Source: Mytilus trossulus
Taxonomy: Eukaryota > Mollusca > Bivalvia > Mytilida > Mytilidae
Direction: 5' to 3'
Length of the DNA stretch: 64,000 nucleotides
NCBI RefSeq assembly: GCF_036588685.1
Contig: NC_086386.1
Coordinates: 71,546,682 to 71,610,681, forward strand
Made by a program: the position numbers and the translations under genes. Each line of letters begins with the position of its first letter. Within the stretch, counting starts at the first letter, position 1. The notes beneath the pieces were generated by a model. That model was given only the letters and a program-made list of their open reading frames with translations. It did not search any database and was not told the DNA's origin. Positions 10,731 through 21,800 of the stretch are shown piece after piece.

Positions 10731-13284
10731 TTATACGACCGCATAAACTTTAATTTTCGTCGTATATTGCTATCACGTTGGCGTCGTCGTCTGCGTCGTC
10801 GTCGTCGTCGTCGTCGTCCGAATACTTTTAGTTTTCGCACTCTAACTTTAGTAAAAGTGAATAGAAATCTATGAAATTTTAACACAAGGTTTATGACCAC
10901 AAAAGGAAGGTTGGGATAGATTTTGGGAGTTTTGGTTCCAACAGTTTAGGTATAAGGGGCCAAAAAAGGGCCAACATAAGCATTATTCTTGGTTTTTGCA
11001 CCATTACTTTAGTTTAAGTAAATAGAAATCTATGAAATTTAAACACAATGTTAATGACCACAAAAGGAAGGTTGGGTATGATTTTGGGAGTTTTGGTTCC
11101 AACAGTTTAGGAATTTGGGGCCCAAAGGGTCCAAAATTAAACTTTGTTTGATTTCATCAAAAATTGAATAATTGGGATTCTTTGATATGCCGAATCTAAC
11201 TGTGTATGTAGATTCTTAATTTTTGGTCCCGTTTTCAAATTGGTTTACATTAAGGTCCAAAGGGTCCAAACTTAAACTTTGTTTGATTTTGACAAAAAAT
11301 GAATCCTTGGGGTTCTTTGATATCCTGAATCTAAAAATGTACTTAGATTTTTAATTATTGGCCCAGTTTTCAAGTTGGTCCAAATCAGGGTCCAAAATAA
11401 AACTTTGTTTGATTTCATCAAAAATTGAATAAATGGGGTTCTTTGATATGCTAAATCTAACTGTGTATGTAGATTCTTAATTTTTGGTCCAGTTTTCAAA
11501 TTGGACTACATTAAGGTCCAAAGGGTCCAAAATTAAACTAAGTTTGATTTTAACAAAAATTAAATGCTTGGGCTTCTTTGATATGCTTTATCTAAACATG
11601 TACTTTGATTTTTGATTATGGGCCCAGTTTTCAAGTTGGTCCAAATCAGGATTCAAAATTATCAAATTAAGTATTGTGCAATAGCAAGAAATATTCAATT
11701 GCACAGTATTGCACAATAGCAAGAAATATCTAATTGCACAATATCGTGAAATAGCAATTATTTTCAATTGGAGTTATCTTTCTTTGTATAGAATAGTAGT
11801 TGAATCAACTTTAATCATTGTTTTATACAATATACAATGTATTTTCATTTTTACTACCAACTGATAAATTAAAACAATCTTTACCATTCAGTGATAACAA
11901 GCACTTTTTATTACATTTTAATATTGTATGATGTATTTAAATGAGCAGTTATTGTTGCAAACTTCATTAGAAATTTGAATTGAGATCAGTACATTATAAC
12001 TTTAGTATAAGTGAATAGAAATCTATGAAATTTAAAAACAAGGTTTATGACCATAAAAGGAAGGTTGGTATTGATTTTGGGAGTTTTGGTCCCAACAGTT
12101 TAGAAATTTGGGGCCCAAAGGGTCCAAAATTAAACTTTGCTTGATTTCATCAAAAATTGAATAATTGGGGTTCTTTGATATGCCGAATCTAACTGTGTAT
12201 GTAGATTCTTAATTTTTGGTCCTGTTTTCAAATTGGTTTACATTAAGGTCCAAAGGGTCCAAACTTAAACTTTGTTTGATTTTGACAAAAATTGAATCCT
12301 TGGGGTTCTTTGATATGCTGAATCTAAAAATTGTACTTAGATTTTTAATTATTGGCCCAGTTTTCAAGTTGGTCCAAATCAGGGTCCAAAATTAAACTTT
12401 GTTTGATTTTTCTCAAAAATTGAATAAATGGGGTTCTTTGATATGCCAAATCTAACTGTGTATGTAGATTCTTAATTCTTGGTCCAGTTTTCAAATAGGT
12501 CTACATTAAGGTCCAAAGGGTCCAAAATCATAATGTGACATAAACCTATGTTGTGTCAACTATTTAAGGGCATACGATACAGTTACAGGGGAGGTAATGA
12601 CGTTGCTAACGTAAAATGTTATTTTCGCGACGTCAAACTGTGGAATATCGGGAAAAGACACATTTTTCGACTGATTTTTACCATTCAAACTGATTTAATT
12701 TGAAAACGAGTTCATGGACCCCTATTTTTTAAAACAGCAGTTTGTTTCATTTTGTAGGGAGATTATGTGACCCAAATTTTATAAAACTGTAAATAGAGGA
12801 ATTTTTTTAATTTTGATAAACATGCAGCAAAAAAATGACGTATTTTTCTCTATTAATGAACATTTGATAAATATGAGTTATTTCTGAACAAAAAATGCAT
12901 AATTTTTTAGGTTACTTATAAAATACAGAAATTACCGATTATTTAACAAAAAAACTATTTGTGCTTATCTTTTATAACAAAAAAGTTATGCCTTTCTTTC
13001 GAAAGAGAAATTACGGCCACAAATCTGAATTTTAAGCAAATATAAAAAAAATCGGCTTCATTTTACTCAAAACTAGCACATGAAGGTATATTTTTTATGA
13101 CATATTTGAGTTAATCAGGTAAAAAAGAGTTTCAATGCACATTTTCACGAACTTGTGGTAAATACAGGATCAAAACTGTATCGTATGCCCTTAATCACAA
13201 TCCACATTTATAGCTGTATGAAACTTAAAAGTTGTGTCCATACTTGTCCCATCTGTTCAGGGTTCTACATCTGTGGTCGTATAA
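10731..13284. mobile_element. Large non-coding repeat element with short terminal inverted repeats
   Basis: Begins TTATACGACCGCA (10731-10743) and ends TGTGGTCGTATAA (13272-13284), inverted with one mismatch. Inside are a CGT-triplet microsatellite (about 10780-10819), three copies of an AGTGAATAGAAATCTATGAA block (10857, 11017, 12009) and two long direct copies of a GGTCCAAAATTAAAC / GGTTCTTTGATATGC module (about 11040-11660 and 12000-12530). No transposase seen. I recognise it as a common bivalve repeat. Fills most of the spacer between paralogues 1 and 2. Confidence 0.55.
12564..13194. mobile_element. TTAA-flanked terminal-inverted-repeat element, nested
   Basis: TTAAGGGCATACGATACAGTT at 12564-12584 is the exact reverse complement of 13174-13194. 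TTAA at both outer ends fits a duplicated TTAA target, as for piggyBac-type transposition. About 620 bp with no coding capacity, so non-autonomous (MITE-like). It interrupts the surrounding larger repeat and so is younger. Confidence 0.7.
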
Positions 13285-13389
13285 TGCTGCACCCTGCGAA
13301 GCAACTGGTTAAATTTTTGTATAATATATAGTTTGAAATATTAACAGTACTTATCTGAAATGACCCTTTGTGTTGTTTTTACTTTTAGA

Positions 13390-13745
13390 AAAAATAAGTT
13401 TCAATACGTTTTTTTTTTAATTTGAGAATTTTTAGGATCTGCCCGCCAAACCTGTTCTCTATATTCACTACACTTGGTTTAGTTTTACAATCACAAATCA
13501 TCGGACCATCAACAGTATATATAGTTATCAAAGATGTAGTATCAATTGATATTGTTAATCTCTCGACATACTCATTTCCTGGAATTAGATGCTGAAAAAG
13601 GGAAATGGCAGTACATTAATATTGCAACGATCTTTTAGCGGTTGTCGATAATAGCCACGGCTGAAATTGTAAGCACACCACTCCCAATGTTTTACGGGAC
13701 AATACCCATTTTCAATATTGAAGGCCTCACAGATAGAGTTGCCAA
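13390..13745 (-). pseudogene. Unrecognised Cys-rich coding fragment, probably decayed
   Basis: On the minus strand a strong acceptor (TTTTTTCTATTGCAG) ends at 13746. A 52-codon open frame follows (GNSICEAFN...GYCPVKHWEWCAYN...KDRCN) to TAA at 13585-13587. A second open frame picks up at once in another phase (HLIPGNEYVERLTIS...MICDCKTK) to about 13390. Only a 23 nt pseudo-intron or a frameshift could join them. Trp, Cys and Tyr content looks protein-like. No family recognised and no upstream exon fixed. Confidence 0.3.
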
Positions 13746-14099
13746 CTGCAATAGAAAAAAGTCCTTTAGCACTATATATACATCTTGATACAGTATAATT
13801 GTCTCATCATCGAAGCGTGTTTTAGTTGCCCGTGTGATTGCAGCACCAACACCATCGTTGAAAAGTAGAAGCATGTCTCTTCCTTGTTAGTAGGCCAGCC
13901 AGTTTCTGATAGCTGCAAGAACTCGGTTATTTTTAGATCTATCGAATGCACTCTTATATATGTGTCGACTATAAAACTGTTCTAGGCGACAGTTGTACAT
14001 CCTTATTAAGTGTGCTGCTAATTTAAATACTAGAGTCGATGTACACAAGAACATGCAGTACTTTATATACGATTGTCTGAAATTTCATCACTAACATTT

Positions 14100-14798
14100 A
14101 CCGTTAATCTTATTACTACCACTGGGTCGATGCCTCTGCTGGTGGACTATGAGTCCCCGAGGGTATCACCAGCCCAGTAGCCAGTACTTCGGTACTGGCA
14201 TGAAAATACGGATTTTTTGTGTTATTAAAATTTGCTGTTACAAATGATAGAAATTATTATAAATTAAGGAATGTATCTCCCTCGTGCAAAGCTCTGATTC
14301 CTTTCACGGATTTGGCTATACTTTTTGGACCTTTTGGATTATAGCTCTTCATCTTTTATATAAACTTTGGATTTCAAATATTTTGGCAACGAGCATCACT
14401 GAAGAGACATGTATTGTCGAAATGCGCATCTGGTGCAAGAAAATTGGTACCGTTAATCTTATTACTACCACTGGGTTGATGCCTCTGCTGGTGGACTATG
14501 AGTCCCCGAGGGTATCACCAGCCCAGTAGCCAGTACTTCGGTACTGGCATGAAAATACGGATTTTTTGTGTTATTAAAATTTGCTGTTACAAAATGATAG
14601 AAATTATTATAAATTAAGGAATGTATCTCCCTCGTGCAAAGCTCTGATTCCTTTCACGGATTTGGCTATACTTTTTGGACTTTTTGGATTATAGCTCTTC
14701 ATCTTTTATATAAACTTTGGATTTCAAATATTTTGGCAACGAGCATCACTGAAGAGACATGTATTGTCGAAATGCGCATCTGGTGCAAGAAAATTGGT
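14100..14798 (+). repeat. Recent tandem duplication of a family B-like repeat (2 x about 350 bp)
   Basis: ACCGTTAATCTTATTACTAC starts at 14100 and 14449, and the unit end recurs at 14798. The copies differ at only a few positions. Contains the family B core (CTCTGCTGGTGGACTATGAG, GAGGGTATCACCAGCCCAGT). The small open frames inside are repeat-derived. Confidence 0.75.
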
Positions 14799-15376
14799 AC
14801 CGTTAATCTTATTAGTGGTCTAGCTCTAATTTATAAATTGTTCAGGTACTTAACATGATAAATTGCTTCTTGGGAAATCATATCCAGCGTTTAGATTTTC
14901 CAAAAGTACTATATCTTACAAGTCGAGTGCACGTCTACGTACATGGTTGTTTATTTCAAACGTTGATGATTTGTGTAGATCGCCTGAAGACTCACAACAG
15001 TAGAAACGATATTCGGTCATTATCATTGTTGCAGAGCCAATACTTTGACGTGTTATTTTACTTGTAGTCAAAAACTGCTCACTACACTCTCCTCTTTTCT
15101 CCTGCTTTTCATGCCTTTCAATGTTAAATTCTGAAAATTTATTTCTCCATGTGTTTTGCCATTTAACATTGTGCAGCTACAAGTTTAGAGACAAACCATT
15201 TTCGTCTTTCGTCAGATACATTTTCTAATCCAATTTGAATCAGGAACCATTCAATTAGCTGACATTGTTCTAAAATTGTTTAAAGTGTTTTGTATACTGT
15301 TCCTACTTATAGGTCAGATCGTTTGATATTAGCTTGACACTATAAACTTTCTTAGTCTGTTTTTGGCCAATAATAT

Positions 15377-16600
15377 ATAAAAAAAGAAGATGTGGTATTA
15401 TTGCCAATGAGACAACTATCCACAAAAGACCAAAATGACACAAACATTAACAAATACAGGTAACCGTACAGCCTTCAACAATGAGCAAAGCCCATACCGC
15501 ATAGTCAGCTATAAAAGGATCCGATAAGACAATGTAAAACAATTCAGACGAGAAAACTTACGGCCTTATTTGTGTAAAAAAAATAACGAAATACAAAAAT
15601 GTAACAGATAAACAAACGACAACCACTAAATTACAGGCTCCTGACTTGGGACAGGCACATACATAAATAATGTGGCGGGGTTAAACATGTTAGCGTGATC
15701 CGAACCCTCCCCCTAACATGGGACAGTGGTATAACAGTACAACATAAGAACGAACTATAAAAATCAGATGAAAAAGGCTTAACTCTTCAGATAGACAAAA
15801 AATACAAGTGGACGTGGCCGGGTACTTATACATCCCGACACAAAAAAAACTCAATGAACAGACCTAAGATTACTCGCAGTTATCTGACAGCTAGTTCAAC
15901 GCCACTAACAACTAATAAAAAAAAATCATGCATCTAAGACTAAACAATCAATCCGTACACATCCAACATCCAATGGATTAAGTGTAAAGACGTCATAAAC
16001 AGCCAAAGAAAACATGATCTTGTGCAATGTCAAGTTACCGGTATCGACAGATTGTAGATCCATGAATATGTATATGTATATAACATACTTGTAATATTTA
16101 GTTAGCTTTTAATCTACTGATAACAAAATCAATATTTAAATCAATAAAAACAATATTCAATGATGTTATTACAGTATTGAATAGTTAACCTTTTAGAATA
16201 AGTTTATTTAAAGGAGCGACAAGTTTACATGGATCATATCTAAATTTCCGGGCACGGTTAACAACATTTCATTAAAAAGGAGGATGTGGTGTCTCGTTTG
16301 AAATAAGTTTTCTACAGGTACAACTCAACTTCAAAACCAAATCTTTTTATATCTATGGACAAATTTAGTAAAGGTTTTAAGTAAATTATGTTAACGATAT
16401 CCCTGGTTTAATAATTTACCAGTTATACATAGGTTGCGTTCGTTAAAATCAAAAACGTCACAACAAACACGGGCATAACGAACAAGTTGTGAAATATAAA
16501 CACCGTAAGATGGTGCCAAAGGAACATCACCATCTAAAAATGGTAAATTAACCATTATAAAATAGAATAAATAATAAAATACCGTCTTTCCAGTCAAAGT
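15377..16600 (-). mobile_element. Degraded retroelement RT2, same family as RT1
   Basis: On the minus strand 16597-16391 encodes PFLDGDVPLAPSYGVYISQL and RYARVCCDVFDFNERN, almost identical to RT1. The full tail follows down to AAAAAAGAAGATGTGGTAT at about 15377. Truncated at its 5' end and interrupted by stops. Confidence 0.75.
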
Positions 16601-17214
16601 CGGAAAGTAAAGCGGATGTTGATGATTATTCAGTATCTACAATTTTTAACAGTTTTGACATTAAAACATTACTAGTTTATAGCTAAAAAAAACAACTACA
16701 AGACTACCAATACCTAAAATGACAAAATAAGTCTGATTTGTTCATAATTGAATTATGTTTCAAACTCTTTAACTATTTTGCACAAAAGGAAACATATGGT
16801 AACCTAGTACTAGTAAAATTTGTTAATTTGATTATTCGATGACGGCCATTTTGAAATAAAGGTCGCCATGTTGAACATGCATGGTGGTTCCAGAGCTTTT
16901 AGCAATTTTTTTAACGATGGAAAACTTGAACGTTTCATTAAAAAAGTCGGAATATCTAATAAAATAATTTTACATTAATATTTACTTAAATTTTCTTGTA
17001 TTCATATCTGAGTGTACAAAGGCAATAACTAGAACCGGATCTTAACCAACTAAATGACACATCATTCATAACGAAATAATTTTTATGTGTCATTCAAAAT
17101 TAATTATCTACTGATATCACAAATGCAATATTTAATGTTTAACAAATATCCGTGTTGATCAGCGTAAAATTGAGATTTGATTATCAACAAATCACCTTGT
17201 AAAAAGTAAAAACA
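16601..17214. other. Spacer with no recognised gene
   Basis: AT-rich spacer between the RT2 relic and a family C repeat. I see no splice-supported coding segment, RNA gene or tandem repeat. Confidence 0.4.
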
Positions 17215-17490
17215 CAAAAATACCGAACTCCGAGGAAAATTCAAAAAGGAAAATCAAAAATCAAAAGGCAAAATCAAAAGTCCAAACACATCAAACGAAT
17301 GGGTAACAACTGTCATATTCCTGACTTGGTACAGGCATTTTCTTATGTAGAAAATGGTGGATTGAACCTGGTTTTATAGCTAGCTAAACCTCTCACTTAT
17401 ATGACAGTCGCATCAAATTCCATTAAATTGTCAACGATGCATGAACAAAACAAACATACTCAAAGAGTAAAAATGTCAAAAATAGGGATA
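17215..17490. repeat. Dispersed repeat family C
   Basis: Fullest copy here: CAAAAGTCCAAACACATCAA, CAACTGTCATATTCCTGACT, TTATAGCTAGCTAAACCTCT, ATATGACAGTCGCATCAAAT. The 17490-18690 stretch after it is AT-rich with no gene seen. Confidence 0.6.
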
Positions 17491-18746
17491 CAACAGTCAA
17501 TATTGTGTAAAGGGAGTTCCGTTCACAGATTAAAAATAGTAAACTTTTTAAAACACTAGTTTATACTGAAAAGGGATAAGTAAAGGAATCAAAAGAGCAA
17601 AAAGGTCAATGTGCTTGTTTTCGAGATATTAGCCATTGACATTCTGGTGTGAAAGTGTTTTCTCCTGAGATTTCTTGTCTTTAACATTGACAAGTTTAAG
17701 TTCTCAAAAACTAAAAAAAAAAAAAAAGTATTTAAAATCTTATAAGGCTTTTACAGATGGCTCATCATAATGCATGTAAAAGATTTATAGAAAGAAAAAT
17801 GGGGGTCAAATGGCCAATTCTTTTAAGGCATTCATTTGGATAAAACCAGAAGATTCTAAAAATCTAAAAAGAATTCCAATGCATGACAAGCAAACACCTC
17901 AGTTTACAAATTATTGAAAGTATCTATTAGTGTACTATTTACCAATTGCAGAGACAACTACATACCGGTACTATGTGTTTAACGTTTGATTTGGTAAGAT
18001 TTTATAGACTTCCCCTTTTTTAATTGGCTTATCATGAGTTATCTTAAATACGAACTTTTTTTTAATTTGCGGATGTTGTCTTTGAAAGTTGTCCTCTTAA
18101 ATAATCCGAGATATTTTAAGGTTGGTCGAGGTTTTTTTGTGTCTTGATTCTTCAACTAACCAGTTGACAGATCTAAAGAAAAGGGTGCAGATTAACAACT
18201 CCTAAAGCAAAAACGATTTCTTGAAATCCTGAATAAAAATAAACATCAATTCTTCACATTTAAGTAAAGGAAAAAATAAAATGTATAACAGTTGATAAGA
18301 AAAACACATAATAAAACCAGGAGTATCAATGTTCATAATTTTGTTGTTGTATGCGTTGTTTTTGTATTCTATATAATTTTTTTTCAACAATTAAATAGTT
18401 TTGGTTAAGACTATTGTCACTCTGTGAATCTCATGTTGAATACTGTGTGCATTGTTATTTCTGTTTATCTTATATCATTAATCGAATTGTCTTTACACGA
18501 ATGATCTATTTTATTCCCCTTCATTGTTTTTTTAATATACAATACCCTGTTTTATGGACGTTTTAAGGGTACAATGTAGATAAACTGTGTGTCAATTGAA
18601 ATCATGCATTTGGAATCGACCTATATTATTTGATTGTTTGATGGGCCTAAAACAATATATTAACATGTGAAATCTACCGATAATCAAACTTAAAAAAAGT
18701 ATCAGTTTTTTTTGTTCAAATGTCACGGTAAATTACTCTACCACGC

Positions 18747-18896
18747 TATAAATACAAACACTATTTATCCTTATGTATATACGTACTTGTTTAGAAACGC
18801 AATAAACTGTACAAAAAAAATTTATACAGGTAGCTCAACTAGATACATCGATTTAGAAAATAAACGATTGCTTGTAAAATACTTGACGTCTTAAAG
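18747..18896 (+). promoter_or_regulatory. Proximal upstream block of paralogue 2 with TATA-like box
   Basis: TATAAATA at 18747-18754 is followed by the shared ACAAACAC...TTATCCTT block. From TACAGGTAG (about 18826) to the ATG the sequence is closely similar to 31724-31784 of paralogue 3, including a shared GATTTAG and TTAAAGATGAAA around the start codon. TATA assignment is by consensus only; the box is about 145 bp from the ATG, so part of this would be 5' UTR. Confidence 0.45.
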
Positions 18897-21800
18897 ATGA
18901 AACACAGTTTCTTCGACGTAGTAGTTTTTACTGTATCATGTGTATTGTTTGACAATATTCAAGGTAAGTTGAACTCTTTTGTGTCAGTTTTTCTCGTATT
19001 TAATAGGAATTAGTATACAAAGAAAACATGTTGGTACTTCCTGTTTACCAATGTTTACCATAATATTTAATTTCTATATTTAGCAAATGATTCATTTATC
19101 ACTGTTGCTGGACGCCACCATGAGTAAACAGTTAGGTGTTGTGCATGGTCCTTGTTTTGCTGGCTTTGAAAGCCTAACAGAGTCGTTAAGTTCAAAAACG
19201 CATGTCAAAATTACCGTAATGTGCATTTATAATTTGTCTCATAAATGAATACAATATGTTCTTCTTTTCCCAAGACTTGCATCTGTGGTACCATATATAG
19301 TAGCGAAAGCGCTTTAATTGTTGGAAATTATGTGTTCTATTAAAGGTCGTGCAACCTAAAGACATTAGGTATTTAAACGCATGCGGTATAAAGAAATGAT
19401 AGCAGACTGTACGTCTCGGAGTCAAAATCCATGTATTATTACATGTGTTTCTGCAGACTCTTACATTGTGACCTATTTCATGTGAGATTTACAACTGGGT
19501 AAAGGTACCAAAAACCATCATCATTATTTTCATTTAACTTTACTGAGACTCAGGTATATTACCCTATGATGAAAATATGCCATATCGTTGGTGGAATTCC
19601 AGAAAGCATTAAATTCTGAAACAGGTTATTTCAAGTAATAAAATAAATGATTTAAATGTAAAGTATCCCGTGTGTTCTCGACAAGTACAAATGAATCTTT
19701 ACTAGTCAAAAGGTTCCAGTATAAAACATACTTCATTTTCATTTATCTTATTCTGTATACCTGTCCAAAGGTTCCAGTATAAAACATACTTCATTTTCAT
19801 TTATCTTATTCTGTATACCCGTCCAAAGGTTCCAGTATAATATATACTTCATTTTCATTTATCTTACTCTGTATACCTGTCCAAAGGTTCCAGTATAAAA
19901 CATACTTCATTTTCATTTATCTTATTCTGTATATCTGTCCAACGATTCCAATATTAAAACATACTTCATTTTCATTTATCTTATTCTGTATACCTGTCCA
20001 ACGATTCCAATATTAAAACATACTTCATGTTCATTTATCTTATTCTGTATACCTGTCCAACGATTCCAATATTAAAACATTCTTTATTTTCATTTATCTT
20101 ATTCTGTATACCTGTCCAAAGTTTCCAGTATAAAACATACTTCATTTTCATTTATCTTATTCTGTATACCCGTCCAAAGGTTCCAGTATAAAACATACTT
20201 CATGTTCATTTATCTTATTCTGTATACCTGTCCAAAGGTTCCAGTATAAAACTTACTTCATTTTCATTTATCTTACTCTGTATACCTGTCCAAAGGTTCC
20301 AATATTAAAACATACTTCATTTTCATTTATCTTATTCTGTATACCTGTCCAAAGGTTCCAATATTAAAACATACTTCATTTTCATTTATCTTATTCTGTA
20401 TACCTGTCCAAAGGTTCCAGTGTAAAACGTACTTCATTTTCATTTGTTTTACTCTGTATATCTGTCCAAAGGTTCCAGTATAAAACATACTTCATTTTCA
20501 TTTATCTTATTCTGTATACCTGTCCAAAGGTTCCAGTATAAAACATACTTCATTTTCATTTATCTTATTCTGTATACCCGTCCAAAGGTTCCAGTATAAT
20601 ATATACTTCATTTTCATTTATCTTACTCTGTATACCTGTCCAAAGGTTCCAATATTAAAACATACTTCATTTTCATTTATCTTATTCTGTATACCTGTCC
20701 AACGATTCCAATATTAAAACATACTTCATGTTCATTTATCTTATTCTGTATACCTGTCCAACGATTCCAATATTAAAACATACTTCATTTTCATTTATCT
20801 TATTCTGTATACCTGTCCAAAGATTCCAGTATAAAACATACTTCATTTTCATTTATCTTATTCTGTATACCCGTCCAAAGGTTCCAGTATAAAACATACT
20901 TCATGTTCATTTATCTTATTCTGTATACCTGTCCAAAGGTTCCAGTATAAAACTTACTTTATTTTCATTTATCTTACTCTGTATACCTGTCCAAAGGTTC
21001 CAATATTAAAACATACTTCATTTTCATTTATCTTATTCTGTATACCTGTCCAAAGGTTCCAATATTAAAACATACTTCATTTTCATTTATCTTATTCTGT
21101 ATACCTGTCCAAAGGTTCCAGTGTAAAACGTACTTCATTTTCATTTGTTTTACTCTGTATATCTGTCCAAAGGTTCCAGTATAAAACCTACTTCATTTTC
21201 ATTTATCTTATTCTGTATACCTGTCCAAAGGTTCCAGTATAAAACATACTTCATTTTCATTTATCTTATTCTGTATACCCGTCCAAAGGTTCCAGTATAA
21301 TATATACTTCATTTTCATTTATCTTACTCTGTATACCTGTCCAAAGGTTCCAGTATAAAACATACTTCATTTTCATTTATCTTATTCTGTATATCTGTCC
21401 AACGATTCCAATATTAAAACATACTTCATTTTCATTTATCTTATTCTGTATACCTGTCCAACGATTCCAATATTAAAACATACTTCATGTTCATTTATCT
21501 TATTCTGTATACCTGTCCAACGATTCCAATATTAAAACATACTTCATTTTCATTTATCTTATTCTGTATACCTGTCCAAAGGTTCCAGTATAAAACATAC
21601 TTCATTTTCATTTATCTTATTCTGTATACCCGTCCAAAGGTTCCAGTATAAAACATACTTCATGTTCATTTATCTTATTCTGTATACCTGTCCAAAGGTT
21701 CCAGTATAAAACTTACTTCATTTTCATTTATCTTACTCTGTATACCTGTCCAAAGGTTCCAATATTAAAACATACTTCATTTTCATTTATCTTATTCTGT

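Noticed and set aside
10691..10900. Arginine-rich minus-strand frame
   Set aside because: The Arg run is a CGT/ACG microsatellite within a non-coding repeat.
14284..14858. Two open frames of 74 and 81 codons as duplicated genes
   Set aside because: They are the same frame through two copies of a family B repeat; no splice or start support.
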